From assembly GCA_947503625.1 (NCBI GenBank), contig CANNEK010000003.1, positions 186,001 through 250,000 of the forward strand: a stretch of DNA of 64,000 nt, given 5' to 3'. The DNA comes from an uncultured Kordiimonas sp. (GTDB lineage: Bacteria; Pseudomonadota; Alphaproteobacteria; Sphingomonadales; Kordiimonadaceae). Of this stretch, positions 51,884 through 61,104 are shown piece after piece. The notes below the pieces were generated by a model. It did not search any database and was not told the origin of the DNA. It saw only the letters and a list, made by a program, of their open reading frames with translations. The stretch's first letter is position 1. Each line of letters begins with the position of its first letter. The position numbers and the translations under genes were made by a program.

Positions 51884-52642
51884 TCAGCCGAAATTCGGCT
51901 CCCGTTTCTGCATGAAGGCCATCACGGCCTCACCCAGCTCAGGTGACAAAAGCTGCTGACCAAACAGCTTGCTCTCTTCGACCATACGTGCCGAAATAAC
52001 GTCCTTGTCCCCACGCATCAGTCTTTTTGTCGCCTGCAATGCTGCCGGCGCTTTTTTAGATAGCGCAACGGCTGCTTTAGTTGCCGCCACCAGCAATGCA
52101 TCTGGTGCAAACACGTCAGACGCAACGCCAATGGTTTTGGCGTCTTCCGCATTCACACGTTTCCCCAGCATGAAGATTTCGGCGGCCTGCGCGTGACCAA
52201 TTCGGGCTGGCAGCAACAGGGAAGAAGCAGCCTCGGGCACCAGTGCCAGGTCAACGAACGGTGCCTGCAACTGCGCCGCCTCGGACAGATAAACGATGTC
52301 ACAGTGTAAAAGCATGGTGAAACCAACACCCACTGCGATGCCGTTAACGGCCGCAATCAAAGGCTTTTTCGCAACCACAAGCTCGCGCAGGAAGCGGGAC
52401 ACAGGTGCATCATCCGTAAGCGGAGGATTGTCACGAAAATCGATGAGGTCATTCCCGGCAGTAAAGGCATCTCCGTTTGCGGTGAACATAATTGCGCGAA
52501 TGGCGTCATTGTCGTTCGCATCTGCCATCGCATCTGCCATTGCCGCATACATCGCGGCGGTAATCGCGTTTTTCTTGTCTGTCCGGTTAAAGGTGATCGT
52601 AAGCACCCTGTTTTCGACCGAAGTCAGGATATCGCTTGTCAT
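51884..52642 (-). CDS. Enoyl-CoA hydratase/isomerase family protein
   Basis: A 252-residue crotonase-fold enzyme. Oxyanion-hole motifs are FTAGNDLIDFRD and AVNGIAVGVGFTMLLHCD, and a conserved acid sits in LALVPEAAS, as in delta3-delta2 isomerases and related hydratases. AAAGGA lies 6 bp before the start. It is 11 bp downstream of the MarR gene and presumably controlled by it. Fatty-acid or aromatic-acid CoA degradation is likely. Confidence 0.9.
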   Translation of the reverse strand: MTSDILTSVENRVLTITFNRTDKKNAITAAMYAAMADAMADANDNDAIRAIMFTANGDAFTAGNDLIDFRDNPPLTDDAPVSRFLRELVVAKKPLIAAVNGIAVGVGFTMLLHCDIVYLSEAAQLQAPFVDLALVPEAASSLLLPARIGHAQAAEIFMLGKRVNAEDAKTIGVASDVFAPDALLVAATKAAVALSKKAPAALQATKRLMRGDKDVISARMVEESKLFGQQLLSPELGEAVMAFMQKREPNFG

Positions 52643-52653
52643 AGAAAATCCTT

Positions 52654-53127
52654 TCAAAGCGTTTGGTTTATCTTCTTGTTCGTTGTGTCTTTCGTCACTG
52701 CGGCGGTATTCGCGTACATATCTTCAGAGGCACTGATGATCGTTTCACAAGCAAGCGCAAACTTCTCGACATCAACCACGGTTGCGATCTTTTCGATAAG
52801 CTGCCTGTTCGATTGGGCAACAATTGGCTCAGCCTGCGTCAACAAGGCTCGCCCCTCTGGCGTCAGAGTTACCTCCATTGCGCGGCGGTCCGCTTTTGAG
52901 CGAATTCGTGATAACAATCCCTTGTTCTCCATCCGGTCGACAAGACCGGACGCTGAAGTGATTTTAAGCCCAATAGCTGACGCCAGTTCGCCCATCGACA
53001 CACCATCACGGCGTTTGAGGTAAAGCATCACCGCACTCTGTGTCGTTGAAATACCAAACTGCTCACCCAGCATCCTGTCACTTGCACGAAACAGCGACTG
53101 ATGCACACGGTGCAGCAAATGAAACAT
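52654..53127 (-). CDS. MarR-family regulator
   Basis: A 157-residue winged-helix regulator (STTQSAVMLYLKRRDGVSMGELASAIGLKITSASGLVDRMENKGLLSR, wing RIRSKADRRAMEVTLTPEG). The frame is open 28 codons further, but that would place a 28-bp palindromic operator inside the gene, so I use the ATG at 53127. MarR proteins beside crotonase genes usually respond to CoA thioesters such as hydroxycinnamoyl-CoA. It forms an operon with the enoyl-CoA hydratase. Confidence 0.9.
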   Translation of the reverse strand: MFHLLHRVHQSLFRASDRMLGEQFGISTTQSAVMLYLKRRDGVSMGELASAIGLKITSASGLVDRMENKGLLSRIRSKADRRAMEVTLTPEGRALLTQAEPIVAQSNRQLIEKIATVVDVEKFALACETIISASEDMYANTAAVTKDTTNKKINQTL

Positions 53128-53166
53128 TTTGGGATTGGGTGCGTTGGTCAAAAAACTTCTCAGATT

Positions 53167-53194
53167 CGATATATTTCGTATACGAAGTATATCG
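53167..53194. promoter_or_regulatory. 28-bp palindrome, MarR operator
   Basis: Core TTCGTATACGAA (53175-53186) is extended on both sides to CGATATA and TATATCG, with one mismatched pair (53174/53187). The centre lies 53 bp upstream of the MarR start, a typical autoregulatory position. Confidence 0.78.
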
Positions 53195-53237
53195 CGCCAG
53201 CATTTTGTCAAGAAAAGAGAAGAAATTAATTCAGATG

Positions 53238-53894
53238 CTAAAATTCAGCAACCAACCTCCAAAGCTTGTGGCCACTGGCGTGATACTTGGCTTCAAATGG
53301 AGTGATCGGCGAGGCTGGCCTTAACCTGTCAAGGCAACTGTCGGTCCCAGCAATCTCAAGCGCCAGCTGGAACTCTTCCAGATAGGTCCGCCAGTTTGAC
53401 CGTAACTCAAGGCGCCCGGCAATTGCGACTATATCGGCAAATGCAGGTGCGCCGTGCCAGCGACGACCCAAATGAACTGCTTTTGGCCAGGGGTTTGGAT
53501 ACAGGATGTAATGACGTTCAACCTGAACATCTGACCTGACAAGCAGCCGGTAAAAGTCGTTCAAGTCGGCACGCAGCAGCAGCAGGTTGTCAGGCGAAGG
53601 GTCATCATGTTCGCGGGATAGTCTGCTGGCAGATTTATCAATACCAACAACCAGATGACCAGGGAACGTTGTGGCAAGACGGCGACTGCTTTCCCCCACG
53701 CCGCAACAGGCATCCAAAATGAGCGGTGCAGGCCGGGAACCAATCCAGTCCTGCATGTGTTCGAAGGCCTTTAACGTGTGAGCGGCAATTGGCTTTCGGG
53801 AAGAGTAGGCAAGATGCTTGCGCACTGTCTCTTCAAGGCGCTGGTGCAACCCGGACTGGTTGCTTTCGATGGCTTTCGAGTTAGGTATCGACAT
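53238..53894 (-). CDS. TrmB-like SAM-dependent methyltransferase
   Basis: A 218-residue Rossmann methyltransferase. The SAM loop is LILDACCGVGESS. The segment YPNPWPKAVHLGRRWHG corresponds to the PDPWPK-x-H signature of tRNA (guanine-46-N7)-methyltransferase, and TPFEAKYHASGHKLWRL to its C-terminal T-x-(F/Y)-E block. It is diverged and shorter at the N-terminus than usual TrmB. It may be a second TrmB-like enzyme or have another small-RNA substrate. Seventeen bases downstream of the hemolysin III gene, same direction. Confidence 0.82.
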   Translation of the reverse strand: MSIPNSKAIESNQSGLHQRLEETVRKHLAYSSRKPIAAHTLKAFEHMQDWIGSRPAPLILDACCGVGESSRRLATTFPGHLVVGIDKSASRLSREHDDPSPDNLLLLRADLNDFYRLLVRSDVQVERHYILYPNPWPKAVHLGRRWHGAPAFADIVAIAGRLELRSNWRTYLEEFQLALEIAGTDSCLDRLRPASPITPFEAKYHASGHKLWRLVAEF

Positions 53895-53910
53895 CTAAAT
53901 GGGCTGCGCC

Positions 53911-54588
53911 CTAAAGCACATAAAAATAAATAGCCACAAAATGGCATGCCGCACCGGCAACCACAAAAAGGTGCCAGACAACGTGCGTATAACGCCACCG
54001 CTTCATTGCATAAAAAGCAGCTCCGATGGTGTAAGCAAGCCCGCCAGCGATAATCCAGTTAATCGCGGGTGCGGGCAAAACATCCGATAGCGGCACAATC
54101 ATCAACACACCAGCCCAGCCCATCGCCAGATACATCGAGAGAGAGAGAGCGCTGAAACGCTTGCCGGATTGTTTCAAAAAAGCCCTTAGCTTCAAGGAGA
54201 TACCCACAGCTGCGGCACCCCATGCCCCTACCATCACCCAAACGCCGGTACTCAGTGGCAAACTGATCAACGCAAACGGCGCGTATGAGCCTGCGATTTT
54301 CAGGTAGATCGCTGAATGGTCAAGCATTTTGAAAAAACCGGCTGCCTTGGTCGCAAACAGACTGTGATACAGCGTCGAAGACAAAAACATGGCAATCATC
54401 GCGCCGCCGTAAAGCGATACGGCGAGTATGCCAACTGCACCGCTGTCTACCTTCATCAGTAGAAACACCAGCGCAAATACAGATAACACAGCAGCAATGC
54501 CATGAGTGGTCGCGTGTAATACTTCTTCACTCAAACTGTAGGGATGATCGGTTTGACTTGTCATAGCGGGTCCATTGTTTATCGGCAT
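53911..54588 (-). CDS. Hemolysin III family (PAQR-like) membrane protein
   Basis: A 225-residue seven-helix membrane protein of the YqfA/HlyIII/PAQR group. Metal-site motifs are STLYHS, LDHSAIYLKIAGSY and HVVWHLFVVAGAACHF. I keep the ATG at 54588 because AGGTGA precedes it by 9 bp; an ATG eight codons later is equally close to the family start. Members may be hydrolases acting on lipids; haemolytic activity is known for only a few. Confidence 0.9.
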   Translation of the reverse strand: MPINNGPAMTSQTDHPYSLSEEVLHATTHGIAAVLSVFALVFLLMKVDSGAVGILAVSLYGGAMIAMFLSSTLYHSLFATKAAGFFKMLDHSAIYLKIAGSYAPFALISLPLSTGVWVMVGAWGAAAVGISLKLRAFLKQSGKRFSALSLSMYLAMGWAGVLMIVPLSDVLPAPAINWIIAGGLAYTIGAAFYAMKRWRYTHVVWHLFVVAGAACHFVAIYFYVL

Positions 54589-54765
54589 GTTAACGGATCA
54601 CCTATTTTTCCGCCAGCCTGTTCGTTTCACAATCCCGTAGGGATTGGTTTTCCTGTCGGCCAAAAATGCCAAAAAAGTCGCCGTTGCAAGCGATCCAGTT
54701 TTAAGAGCACCGCGTAACGAGCGTTACAAACTAACACATTCCCTCCCCCACGACAGGAGTTATTC

Positions 54766-55287
54766 GTGAAAACAACTTTGAAACTGACATGTGCCGCTCT
54801 CTTGACCTCCGTATCACTTGCCGCTGCACCAGCTGTGTTTGCTGATCATCATGGCAAAGCTGATGCGCATGCCATGGCCAAAGCCGATATCGTAGACACC
54901 GCAGTAAGCGCGGGTTCTTTCAACACACTTGTTGCTGCTGTACAAGCCGCCGGCCTTGTTGACATACTGAAAAGCGATGGCCCGTTTACGGTGTTTGCAC
55001 CGACCGACGCCGCTTTTGCAAAACTGCCTGCAGGCACCGTTGAAGACCTGCTGAAGCCCGAAAACAAAGACCAGCTTGTCGCCGTTCTGACATATCATGT
55101 TGTTGCGGGCAAAGTGGCATCTGGCGACCTGGCAGGCAAGAAACTGGAAGCCAAAACGGTACAGGGCTCCATGGTTGACATCGACGCGACAAACGGCGTG
55201 CGCATTGACGGGGCCACTGTTATTCAGGCGGATATCATGACGTCAAACGGTATCATCCACGTTATCGACAGCGTTATCCTGCCATAA
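54766..55287 (+). CDS. Secreted fasciclin (FAS1)-domain protein
   Basis: A 173-residue exported protein with a GTG start, AGGAG 6 bp before it, and a signal ending AVFADHHG. One FAS1 domain covers about 40-172: the H1 box is [15 protein letters not shown], the YH motif is [10 protein letters not shown], and the end is [12 protein letters not shown]. Such proteins mediate adhesion or envelope interactions. It is transcribed alone. Confidence 0.94.
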   Translation: MKTTLKLTCAALLTSVSLAAAPAVFADHHGKADAHAMAKADIVDTAVSAGSFNTLVAAVQAAGLVDILKSDGPFTVFAPTDAAFAKLPAGTVEDLLKPENKDQLVAVLTYHVVAGKVASGDLAGKKLEAKTVQGSMVDIDATNGVRIDGATVIQADIMTSNGIIHVIDSVILP

Positions 55288-55422
55288 CATTGTAGCGAGC
55301 CGGCAAAGGTGGCCTACCCGGATGCGTAGTCCACCTTTCCTCCTCTTCTCCTTGCAGAACCCTAAACGAAAGCGGTAGGGTTTCCCTTCTTGAATTCGGG
55401 TTCGAAAATGGGGAGAAGTCCA

Positions 55423-57387
55423 GTGAAACATCTGCTGATTGCAACGGCGCTTACGCTAACACTTGCTGCGTGCGATACCAGCCAGCAAACATCAAGCGAT
55501 ACCGCACAAACCACCACTGCAGAAACAACAGAGCAAGCGACGCCAGAGTATTCTGCGCAGGCCTTCTTTGACACAACGAGTTTCACCGCCACTTCACCAG
55601 CAGGCCATGCTTTTTCTCCTGATGGCAGCAAGATCCTGCTTACCAGTGATGAAACCGGCATTTTCAACGCTTTTGCTGTTGACGCAACGACCGGCGACCG
55701 GTCTCAACTGACAAACTCCACGACAAGCGCGACCTTCGGTGTCAGCTTTTTTCCAAACGATGAACGAGTCCTCTACACCGCCGACGGTGGTGGTGACGAA
55801 CTGAACCATGTCTGGGTGCGCGAGGCAGATGGCGCCGCAAAAGACCTGACTGCGACCGAGAATACCAAAGCGGCTTTCCTTGGATGGTCAACTGACGGTA
55901 GCGAGTTCTATCTTTCAACCAACGAGCGTGATCCACGCGCATTCGACCTGTATGCCTACAAAGCCGAAGGGTACGAGCGCCGCATGGTTTTCGAAAACAC
56001 AAACGCCATGCAGCTTAACGCCGTTAGCCAAGATGACCGCTACCTGGCCATGACGAAACCACGCACATCAGCTGACAGCGATGTGTATCTGGCTGACCTC
56101 GCCGCGGGCGGCACGCCGGTACTGGTAACAGAACACGATGGCAATATCGCCTACAGCACTTATGGCTTTTCTGCTGGCGGCAAGCTTATTCTCGCGACCA
56201 ATGAGGCAAGCGAGTTTTCTGAAGCCTGGGCTTACGACATCGAAACTGCTGATAAAAAGCCTTATGTTACGGCTGACTGGGATGTTTCAGGCATCGGCTA
56301 TTCCAACACTGGCCGCTACCGGGTTGAGAGCGTGAATGCCGACGCAGAAACCAAAATCACGATTGTTGATGGACAGACCACTGCTCCGGTTAGCATGCCA
56401 GACCTGCCTGCAGGCAATGTGCTTTCCGTACGGTTTTCAGCAGATGACAGCAAAATCGCTTTTCTGCTTAACGGCGACACCAGCCCCAGTGATCTCTATG
56501 TCATGGATATGGGTGCAGGAACGGCAAACAGGCTAACGAATGCCCTGAACCCCGCGATTGATCAGAGTAATCTGGTTGAAGCAACCGTTGTCAGATACCC
56601 GAGCTTCGATGGTACCCTGATTCCCTCGATCCTATACAAACCAAAGGATGCCAGCGCGGAGAACAAGGTTCCGGCTCTGGTTCTGGTGCACGGTGGCCCC
56701 GGCGGACAGACGCGGCGCGGATACCGTGCCTTTGTGCAACATCTGGTTAATCATGGCTATGCAGTGTTGGGTGCCAACAACCGGGGCTCATCAGGCTACG
56801 GCAAAACCTTTTTCCATATGGATGACAAGGCGCACGGCGAAGGCGACCTGCAAGACATCGTCAATGGCCGCACATATCTGGAAAGCCTGGACTGGGTCGA
56901 CGGTGAGCGCGTTGGCATTATCGGCGGGTCATATGGTGGCTTTATGGTCGCCGCCGCACTGGCATTCGAGCCGGAAGCCTTTGACGTTGGCATCAACATC
57001 TTTGGTGTAACCAACTGGGTGCGCACGCTGAAGTCAATTCCACCATGGTGGGAAAGCTTCCGCGAATCTCTCTATGACGAGATGGGCGATCCGGCAACTG
57101 ATGAAGAGCGCCATCGCCGCATATCGCCGCTGTTTCATGCCAGCAATGTGACCAAACCCATGCTTGTGGTGCAGGGTGCGAACGACCCCCGCGTTCTGCA
57201 GGTGGAAAGCGACGAGATTGTCGCCGCAGTCAAGGCAAACGGTGTACCCGTCGAATATATTCTGTTCCCGGATGAAGGCCATGGCTTCCGAAACAAGGCA
57301 AACCGCATTGCTGCGTCTGATGCCTATGTGAAATTCCTGGATACGTATCTACGTGGACAGGGAGATGGTGGCGGCACGGGCCACTAA
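55423..57387 (+). CDS. S9-family lipoprotein peptidase (prolyl-oligopeptidase-like)
   Basis: A 654-residue lipoprotein serine peptidase. The GTG start at 55423 is chosen because GGGGAGAAG lies 4 bp before it and it begins exactly at the lipoprotein signal (LLIATALTLTLAAC). Residues about 45-390 form a WD/TolB-like beta-propeller, and 400-654 the catalytic domain: Ser503 in GGSYGGFM, Asp588 in GANDPRV and His620 in DEGHGFR. It probably acts in the periplasm on short peptides. A strong terminator follows. Confidence 0.93.
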   Translation: MKHLLIATALTLTLAACDTSQQTSSDTAQTTTAETTEQATPEYSAQAFFDTTSFTATSPAGHAFSPDGSKILLTSDETGIFNAFAVDATTGDRSQLTNSTTSATFGVSFFPNDERVLYTADGGGDELNHVWVREADGAAKDLTATENTKAAFLGWSTDGSEFYLSTNERDPRAFDLYAYKAEGYERRMVFENTNAMQLNAVSQDDRYLAMTKPRTSADSDVYLADLAAGGTPVLVTEHDGNIAYSTYGFSAGGKLILATNEASEFSEAWAYDIETADKKPYVTADWDVSGIGYSNTGRYRVESVNADAETKITIVDGQTTAPVSMPDLPAGNVLSVRFSADDSKIAFLLNGDTSPSDLYVMDMGAGTANRLTNALNPAIDQSNLVEATVVRYPSFDGTLIPSILYKPKDASAENKVPALVLVHGGPGGQTRRGYRAFVQHLVNHGYAVLGANNRGSSGYGKTFFHMDDKAHGEGDLQDIVNGRTYLESLDWVDGERVGIIGGSYGGFMVAAALAFEPEAFDVGINIFGVTNWVRTLKSIPPWWESFRESLYDEMGDPATDEERHRRISPLFHASNVTKPMLVVQGANDPRVLQVESDEIVAAVKANGVPVEYILFPDEGHGFRNKANRIAASDAYVKFLDTYLRGQGDGGGTGH

Positions 57388-57408
57388 AGCACCCGGAAAT
57401 CACTTTAG

Positions 57409-57436
57409 AGGCCCGCCTTTTGAGCGGGCCTTTTTT
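57409..57436 (+). terminator. Rho-independent terminator of the S9 peptidase gene
   Basis: Stem AGGCCCGC / GCGGGCCT with a 7-nt loop and a following run of six T, 21 bp after the stop codon. Confidence 0.93.
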
Positions 57437-57474
57437 GTATCAGATGCCGTTGCCAATCAGCAAAGGGGAAGGTG

Positions 57475-58473
57475 CTAGGTTAGCACCGACTTGACCCAGG
57501 GGCCGTAAGCCGAATTGCCCAGGAACGATAACTGAGCGTCAGCACACGCTGCGTTCACACCTTCCTGAGGCCGGTAGCGCGGATGCACAGCTTTTCTCAA
57601 GGGGCGCTCGCCAACCGGCATCTCGATGATTTCCGCGATAGCATGAGGTACGTCCATCGGATCTGTTGTGCGGCTGCTGCCATCTTCCTGCCCCATACGG
57701 GCGACAAGCTGCGCGTAGCCTTCCCTTACTTCCCTTGGTGCACGGTCTTTCAACTCGCCGGTGTAGCGATTGCGATTGACCCAGATTTTCGTCGGGTACC
57801 CGCCAGGCTGGATAACGGTGACATCGATACCGTGCGGCACCAGTTCATACGCCAACTGTTCACTGATGGCTTCAAGGGCAAATTTGGTAGCCGAATAGTG
57901 CCCGGCGCTTGGCACTATCAAACGCCCAAGTTGCGAGGACACGTTAAATATCTGGCCGGATTTGGCCGCCCGCATTGAAGGCAGAACCGCCAGCATCATA
58001 CGCTGGCAACCAAATACATTTGTGTCGAACATGAGTTGCGTGGCTTCCATGTCCTGTATTTCAACAGGGCCAGTGATACCGATGCCGGCATTGTTGATCA
58101 GCACATCAATCCTGCCATCCGATTTCGCCAAGGCGCTCGCCACGCCGGCGCTCACGCTTTCGTCCGAAAGGACATCAATGTCAATTATCTCTATGTCCAG
58201 GTTTTCACGCGTTGCCAAAACGGCCAGTTCCTCGGCCTCCGGCCTTGGAAGATTACGCATGGTCGCGAACACCTTTGCACCCTGACGGGCATAATATTCT
58301 GCGCCCAAGCGCCCAAAGCCAGAAGACGCTCCGGTGATCAGGATCGTTTTACCCTTAAGATTAACGGCTTCGTCCGCCATTTTTGCAAATGCCCTGGCGG
58401 CAGGTATTGCGGCGGTCAGCAATGCGGTACCCGCAAGAAGCTTTCTACGGTTGATATCGAAACGTTTCGCCAT
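57475..58473 (-). CDS. Short-chain dehydrogenase with a Tat-type signal
   Basis: A 332-residue classical SDR. Cofactor loop GASSGFG is at about 48-54, NNAGIG and the catalytic Ser (NVSSQLG) and Tyr/Lys (YSATK) follow. Unusually it starts with MAKRFDINRRKLLAGTALL, a twin-arginine signal with Arg9-Arg10 and a hydrophobic run, so the folded enzyme with its NAD(P) may be exported. GAGGAG lies 7 bp before the chosen ATG; the upstream 12 codons are left out. The C-terminal tail past YSATK is long (about 130 residues). Confidence 0.87.
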   Translation of the reverse strand: MAKRFDINRRKLLAGTALLTAAIPAARAFAKMADEAVNLKGKTILITGASSGFGRLGAEYYARQGAKVFATMRNLPRPEAEELAVLATRENLDIEIIDIDVLSDESVSAGVASALAKSDGRIDVLINNAGIGITGPVEIQDMEATQLMFDTNVFGCQRMMLAVLPSMRAAKSGQIFNVSSQLGRLIVPSAGHYSATKFALEAISEQLAYELVPHGIDVTVIQPGGYPTKIWVNRNRYTGELKDRAPREVREGYAQLVARMGQEDGSSRTTDPMDVPHAIAEIIEMPVGERPLRKAVHPRYRPQEGVNAACADAQLSFLGNSAYGPWVKSVLT

Positions 58474-58540
58474 GGTCGGCTCCTCTTGATTGCAACTGGC
58501 TTGTTGCAATCAGCCTACCGCAATGCAGACAAAAAAGAAA

Positions 58541-59056
58541 TCAGTCGATATAGGCTTCTGGAAGCGGATGTTCTTCAGACTCTGCCATCCAGAAAACGCT
58601 GACGACCCACCAACGCTTGCCATCATTCAACAGTTGAATACTGTTAATTCCTCGCATGAAGGGTTCTTCGTCAGATAACTTACGTCGCGCCTCATAGGTG
58701 CTGAAAACCTGGGTGATCGTGCCGTACGTGTCGACTTTCCGGCCAATTTCCTGCTCATGAAAACCGTTATCGATCAGGAAAGATGCTGACCGTTCGATAT
58801 AGTCTTCCGGGGACAAAACCTGCATGCTTACGGTACCATCAGGCCGCTTGCCTGACGGCATGAGCCTCCCACCGGGCTGATACAGATATCTGAACAGATC
58901 CCAATCTCGTTCCACACCTGCATCGCCAGAGATAACCGAATAAAGCGTTTTGATGGTGGCATCCAGTGTCGCCACGTGTTCACCGTATTTTTCGTCCGAA
59001 GCCTGAGCCGCCGTGCCCAGCGACAGCGCTACCAATATTGCCAGAAATTTCTTCAT
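58541..59056 (-). CDS. Secreted SnoaL-like protein
   Basis: A 171-residue exported protein with signal MKKFLAILVALSLGTAAQA. The rest fits the NTF2/SnoaL-like fold (YSVISGDAGVERDWDLFRYLYQPGGRLMP, then INSIQLLNDGKRWWVVSVFWMAE) as in DUF4440-type hypothetical proteins. The start follows GGGGAGGGG. It is 67 bp upstream of the SDR gene on the same strand and may be co-transcribed. Confidence 0.8.
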   Translation of the reverse strand: MKKFLAILVALSLGTAAQASDEKYGEHVATLDATIKTLYSVISGDAGVERDWDLFRYLYQPGGRLMPSGKRPDGTVSMQVLSPEDYIERSASFLIDNGFHEQEIGRKVDTYGTITQVFSTYEARRKLSDEEPFMRGINSIQLLNDGKRWWVVSVFWMAESEEHPLPEAYID

Positions 59057-59247
59057 AGTCCCCTCCCCTGTTGACAACTGCACCATAGCTCGCAGGTGTT
59101 CTCATGGCACCCTAAACGATGGTTTGCCAACACATGCCGATCTCACTCAACTATTTGCCCGTATATTGGTTTTCGGTTTCTTAACCAATTTTAGCGATAG
59201 TAATAAGCCTGTGGGGGGCGAGTCTCAGGATTGGCTGATCGAGATTC

Positions 59248-60624
59248 ATGTTGAAAGCATCACTATTAAGTCCCAGTCAAAAAATGGCGCTCGTCGCTGG
59301 CGGCGTAGCGGCGGCTACAATCTTTTTAAGTTACTTCGGCATCACCAATGATCTGATGACGCCAGTGGAGCGGTCAACGACACCCTTAATGGCTTTTATC
59401 AGCCTCGTTCTGTCTGTCGCATACGCCGTAGGCCCGCGGCGTTGGCACAGAAAACTGGGGCGAATTTTTCTGGTCGTCACTGGCGCGTTTTTGCTCTGTG
59501 GGCAATTTGAGGCCGTTTTCAATCTCGATAACAACTTCGCTTTTTATCAGATATGGCTTCCCGCCTTTTACCTGATGCTCACGTTTGCTGACATTCAAAG
59601 CACGCATTATCGGTGGGCGGCCAGCTATTTTACCTTATCAGTCCTGACGGCAGCTGGAGGATTGATGTTTGGACCGCACGGGGTTGCCGAGATCAGCGGG
59701 CTGTTGGTAATCAACGCGCTTTTCGGACAGCTTGTTATTGTGGCCATATTCGGATTTCTGGGCGACAAACTTCGCAAGGCTGGCGCCCACGAGGCAGAGG
59801 CAGCCGCTCTTTCCCTGTCTACGGAACGCCTGAAAGCTGCGGCTGAACTCGCGCACTATAGCAAACTGGAAGCAGAGCACGCAAATGCAGCCAAATCCGC
59901 GTTTGTGGCCAATATGAGCCATGAACTGCGGACACCCCTCAATGCCATTATCGGTTTTTCCGAACTATTGGTCGACCCTTCCATCGTTTCCACCGGCGAG
60001 GACCGTTTCCGCGAATATGCCCTGGATATACACCAAAGCGGCAGGCATCTGCTCGGCGTGGTGAACGACATACTGGATGTGGCAAAAATAGAAGCTGGTA
60101 AAATGGACGTAATAGAAGATGACGTTAGCCTGTCAGACACCATCAATGTGGCAATCTCCATGGTTGGACCACCAGAGGCCTTTGAAAACAGAACCATAGA
60201 TACCCGAGGTGTATCAGCGGATCATGCAGTCTCGGGCGACACACGCATGATGGTTCAGATACTGACCAATATTTTTTCCAACGCCGTCAAGTTTACGGAA
60301 GCTGACGGCACCATTGAATTCGAGAGCCGACTGCAATCAACTGGCGCCCTGCGTCTTACCGTGCGCGACAATGGCGTAGGCATAGAGAAGCACGCCCTGG
60401 ATATCATCAAGCAACCGTTTGTACAGGGTGAACGGGTGTATTCCCGCAAACACAGCGGCACTGGCCTCGGGCTTCATCTCGTCAACCTGATGATGGAACT
60501 GCATCAGGGACAATGTTTTATCAACAGTGAAGTCGGCAAAGGCACAGAAGTCATCATCCAGTTTCCACCAGAACGGGTTATAACCCGCAACGTAAACGAT
60601 GCACAGAATGAAACGGCGGCCTAG
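59248..60624 (+). CDS. Membrane histidine kinase (no receiver domain)
   Basis: A 458-residue sensor kinase. Six hydrophobic helices occupy about 12-175, without a large periplasmic loop, suggesting sensing in the membrane. A coiled coil (185-215) leads to HisKA with His in [20 protein letters not shown] and to HATPase ([27 protein letters not shown]). It stands alone with no response regulator beside it. Confidence 0.92.
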   Translation: MLKASLLSPSQKMALVAGGVAAATIFLSYFGITNDLMTPVERSTTPLMAFISLVLSVAYAVGPRRWHRKLGRIFLVVTGAFLLCGQFEAVFNLDNNFAFYQIWLPAFYLMLTFADIQSTHYRWAASYFTLSVLTAAGGLMFGPHGVAEISGLLVINALFGQLVIVAIFGFLGDKLRKAGAHEAEAAALSLSTERLKAAAELAHYSKLEAEHANAAKSAFVANMSHELRTPLNAIIGFSELLVDPSIVSTGEDRFREYALDIHQSGRHLLGVVNDILDVAKIEAGKMDVIEDDVSLSDTINVAISMVGPPEAFENRTIDTRGVSADHAVSGDTRMMVQILTNIFSNAVKFTEADGTIEFESRLQSTGALRLTVRDNGVGIEKHALDIIKQPFVQGERVYSRKHSGTGLGLHLVNLMMELHQGQCFINSEVGKGTEVIIQFPPERVITRNVNDAQNETAA

Positions 60625-60723
60625 AAGGCGCCGGATCGGCGCACGTCAAAATCGGCCATGCGGCTTATCTACCGTGAAAGACGAAGACACAAATTCGCAC
60701 AAATATCTAATTTAAGGGGGATT

Positions 60724-60800
60724 TGGTAGCCGAGGAGGGATTTGAACCCCCGACACATGGATTATGATTCCACTGCTCTAACCAACTGAGCTACTCGGCC
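60724..60800 (-). tRNA. tRNA-Met (CAT), elongator type
   Basis: A 77-nt tRNA including encoded CCA. Acceptor GGCCGAG pairs with CTCGGCT (one G-U), the D-arm is GCTC/GAGC, the anticodon loop is ATCATAA with CAT, and the T-arm has TTCAAAT. The GGAATCATAATCC region is that of alphaproteobacterial elongator tRNA-Met, not initiator or tRNA-Ile2. Confidence 0.94.
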
Positions 60801-61104
60801 ATACCAAATATACAGAGCGCTTTCGACGCGTTTGCTAACTCTCGAGCAACTCAAAACAGTCGCACAGCCGCCAAAAGCTGGGCCGGTATATAAGAGGCCT
60901 GCCCGGCCGTCAAGACGGTTTTTGCTGCCAGACCCACCGGTTTTGCCGCCCACGCGTGCATTAACCTTGACGCCCGGCGCAACACCCCCCACATTAATTT
61001 GAACAAGTGGTATGGTTAACATGCCCAAAAACAAGAGAATGCAGGGCAAAGACAGCATTCCGACGTGGGTTCATGAAATACATCACAGTGAATTGGAGGG
61101 TCTC
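60801..61104. other. Intergenic region upstream of tRNA-Met and the S41 protease
   Basis: About 300 bp holding the tRNA promoter (TATATT on the minus strand at 60812-60807) and the protease promoter. From 61021 a frame is open in phase with the protease, but I place its start at 61105. Confidence 0.45.

Noticed and set aside
53167-53194. Resemblance of the palindrome arms to loxP arms (TTCGTATA / TATACGAA).
   Set aside because: loxP has an 8-bp asymmetric spacer between 13-bp arms; here the arms meet directly, and the site sits in the MarR autoregulatory position with no recombinase nearby.
60762-61058. 98-residue minus-strand frame running into tRNA-Met.
   Set aside because: It overlaps the tRNA and ends in the typical spurious peptide read from tRNA sequence.
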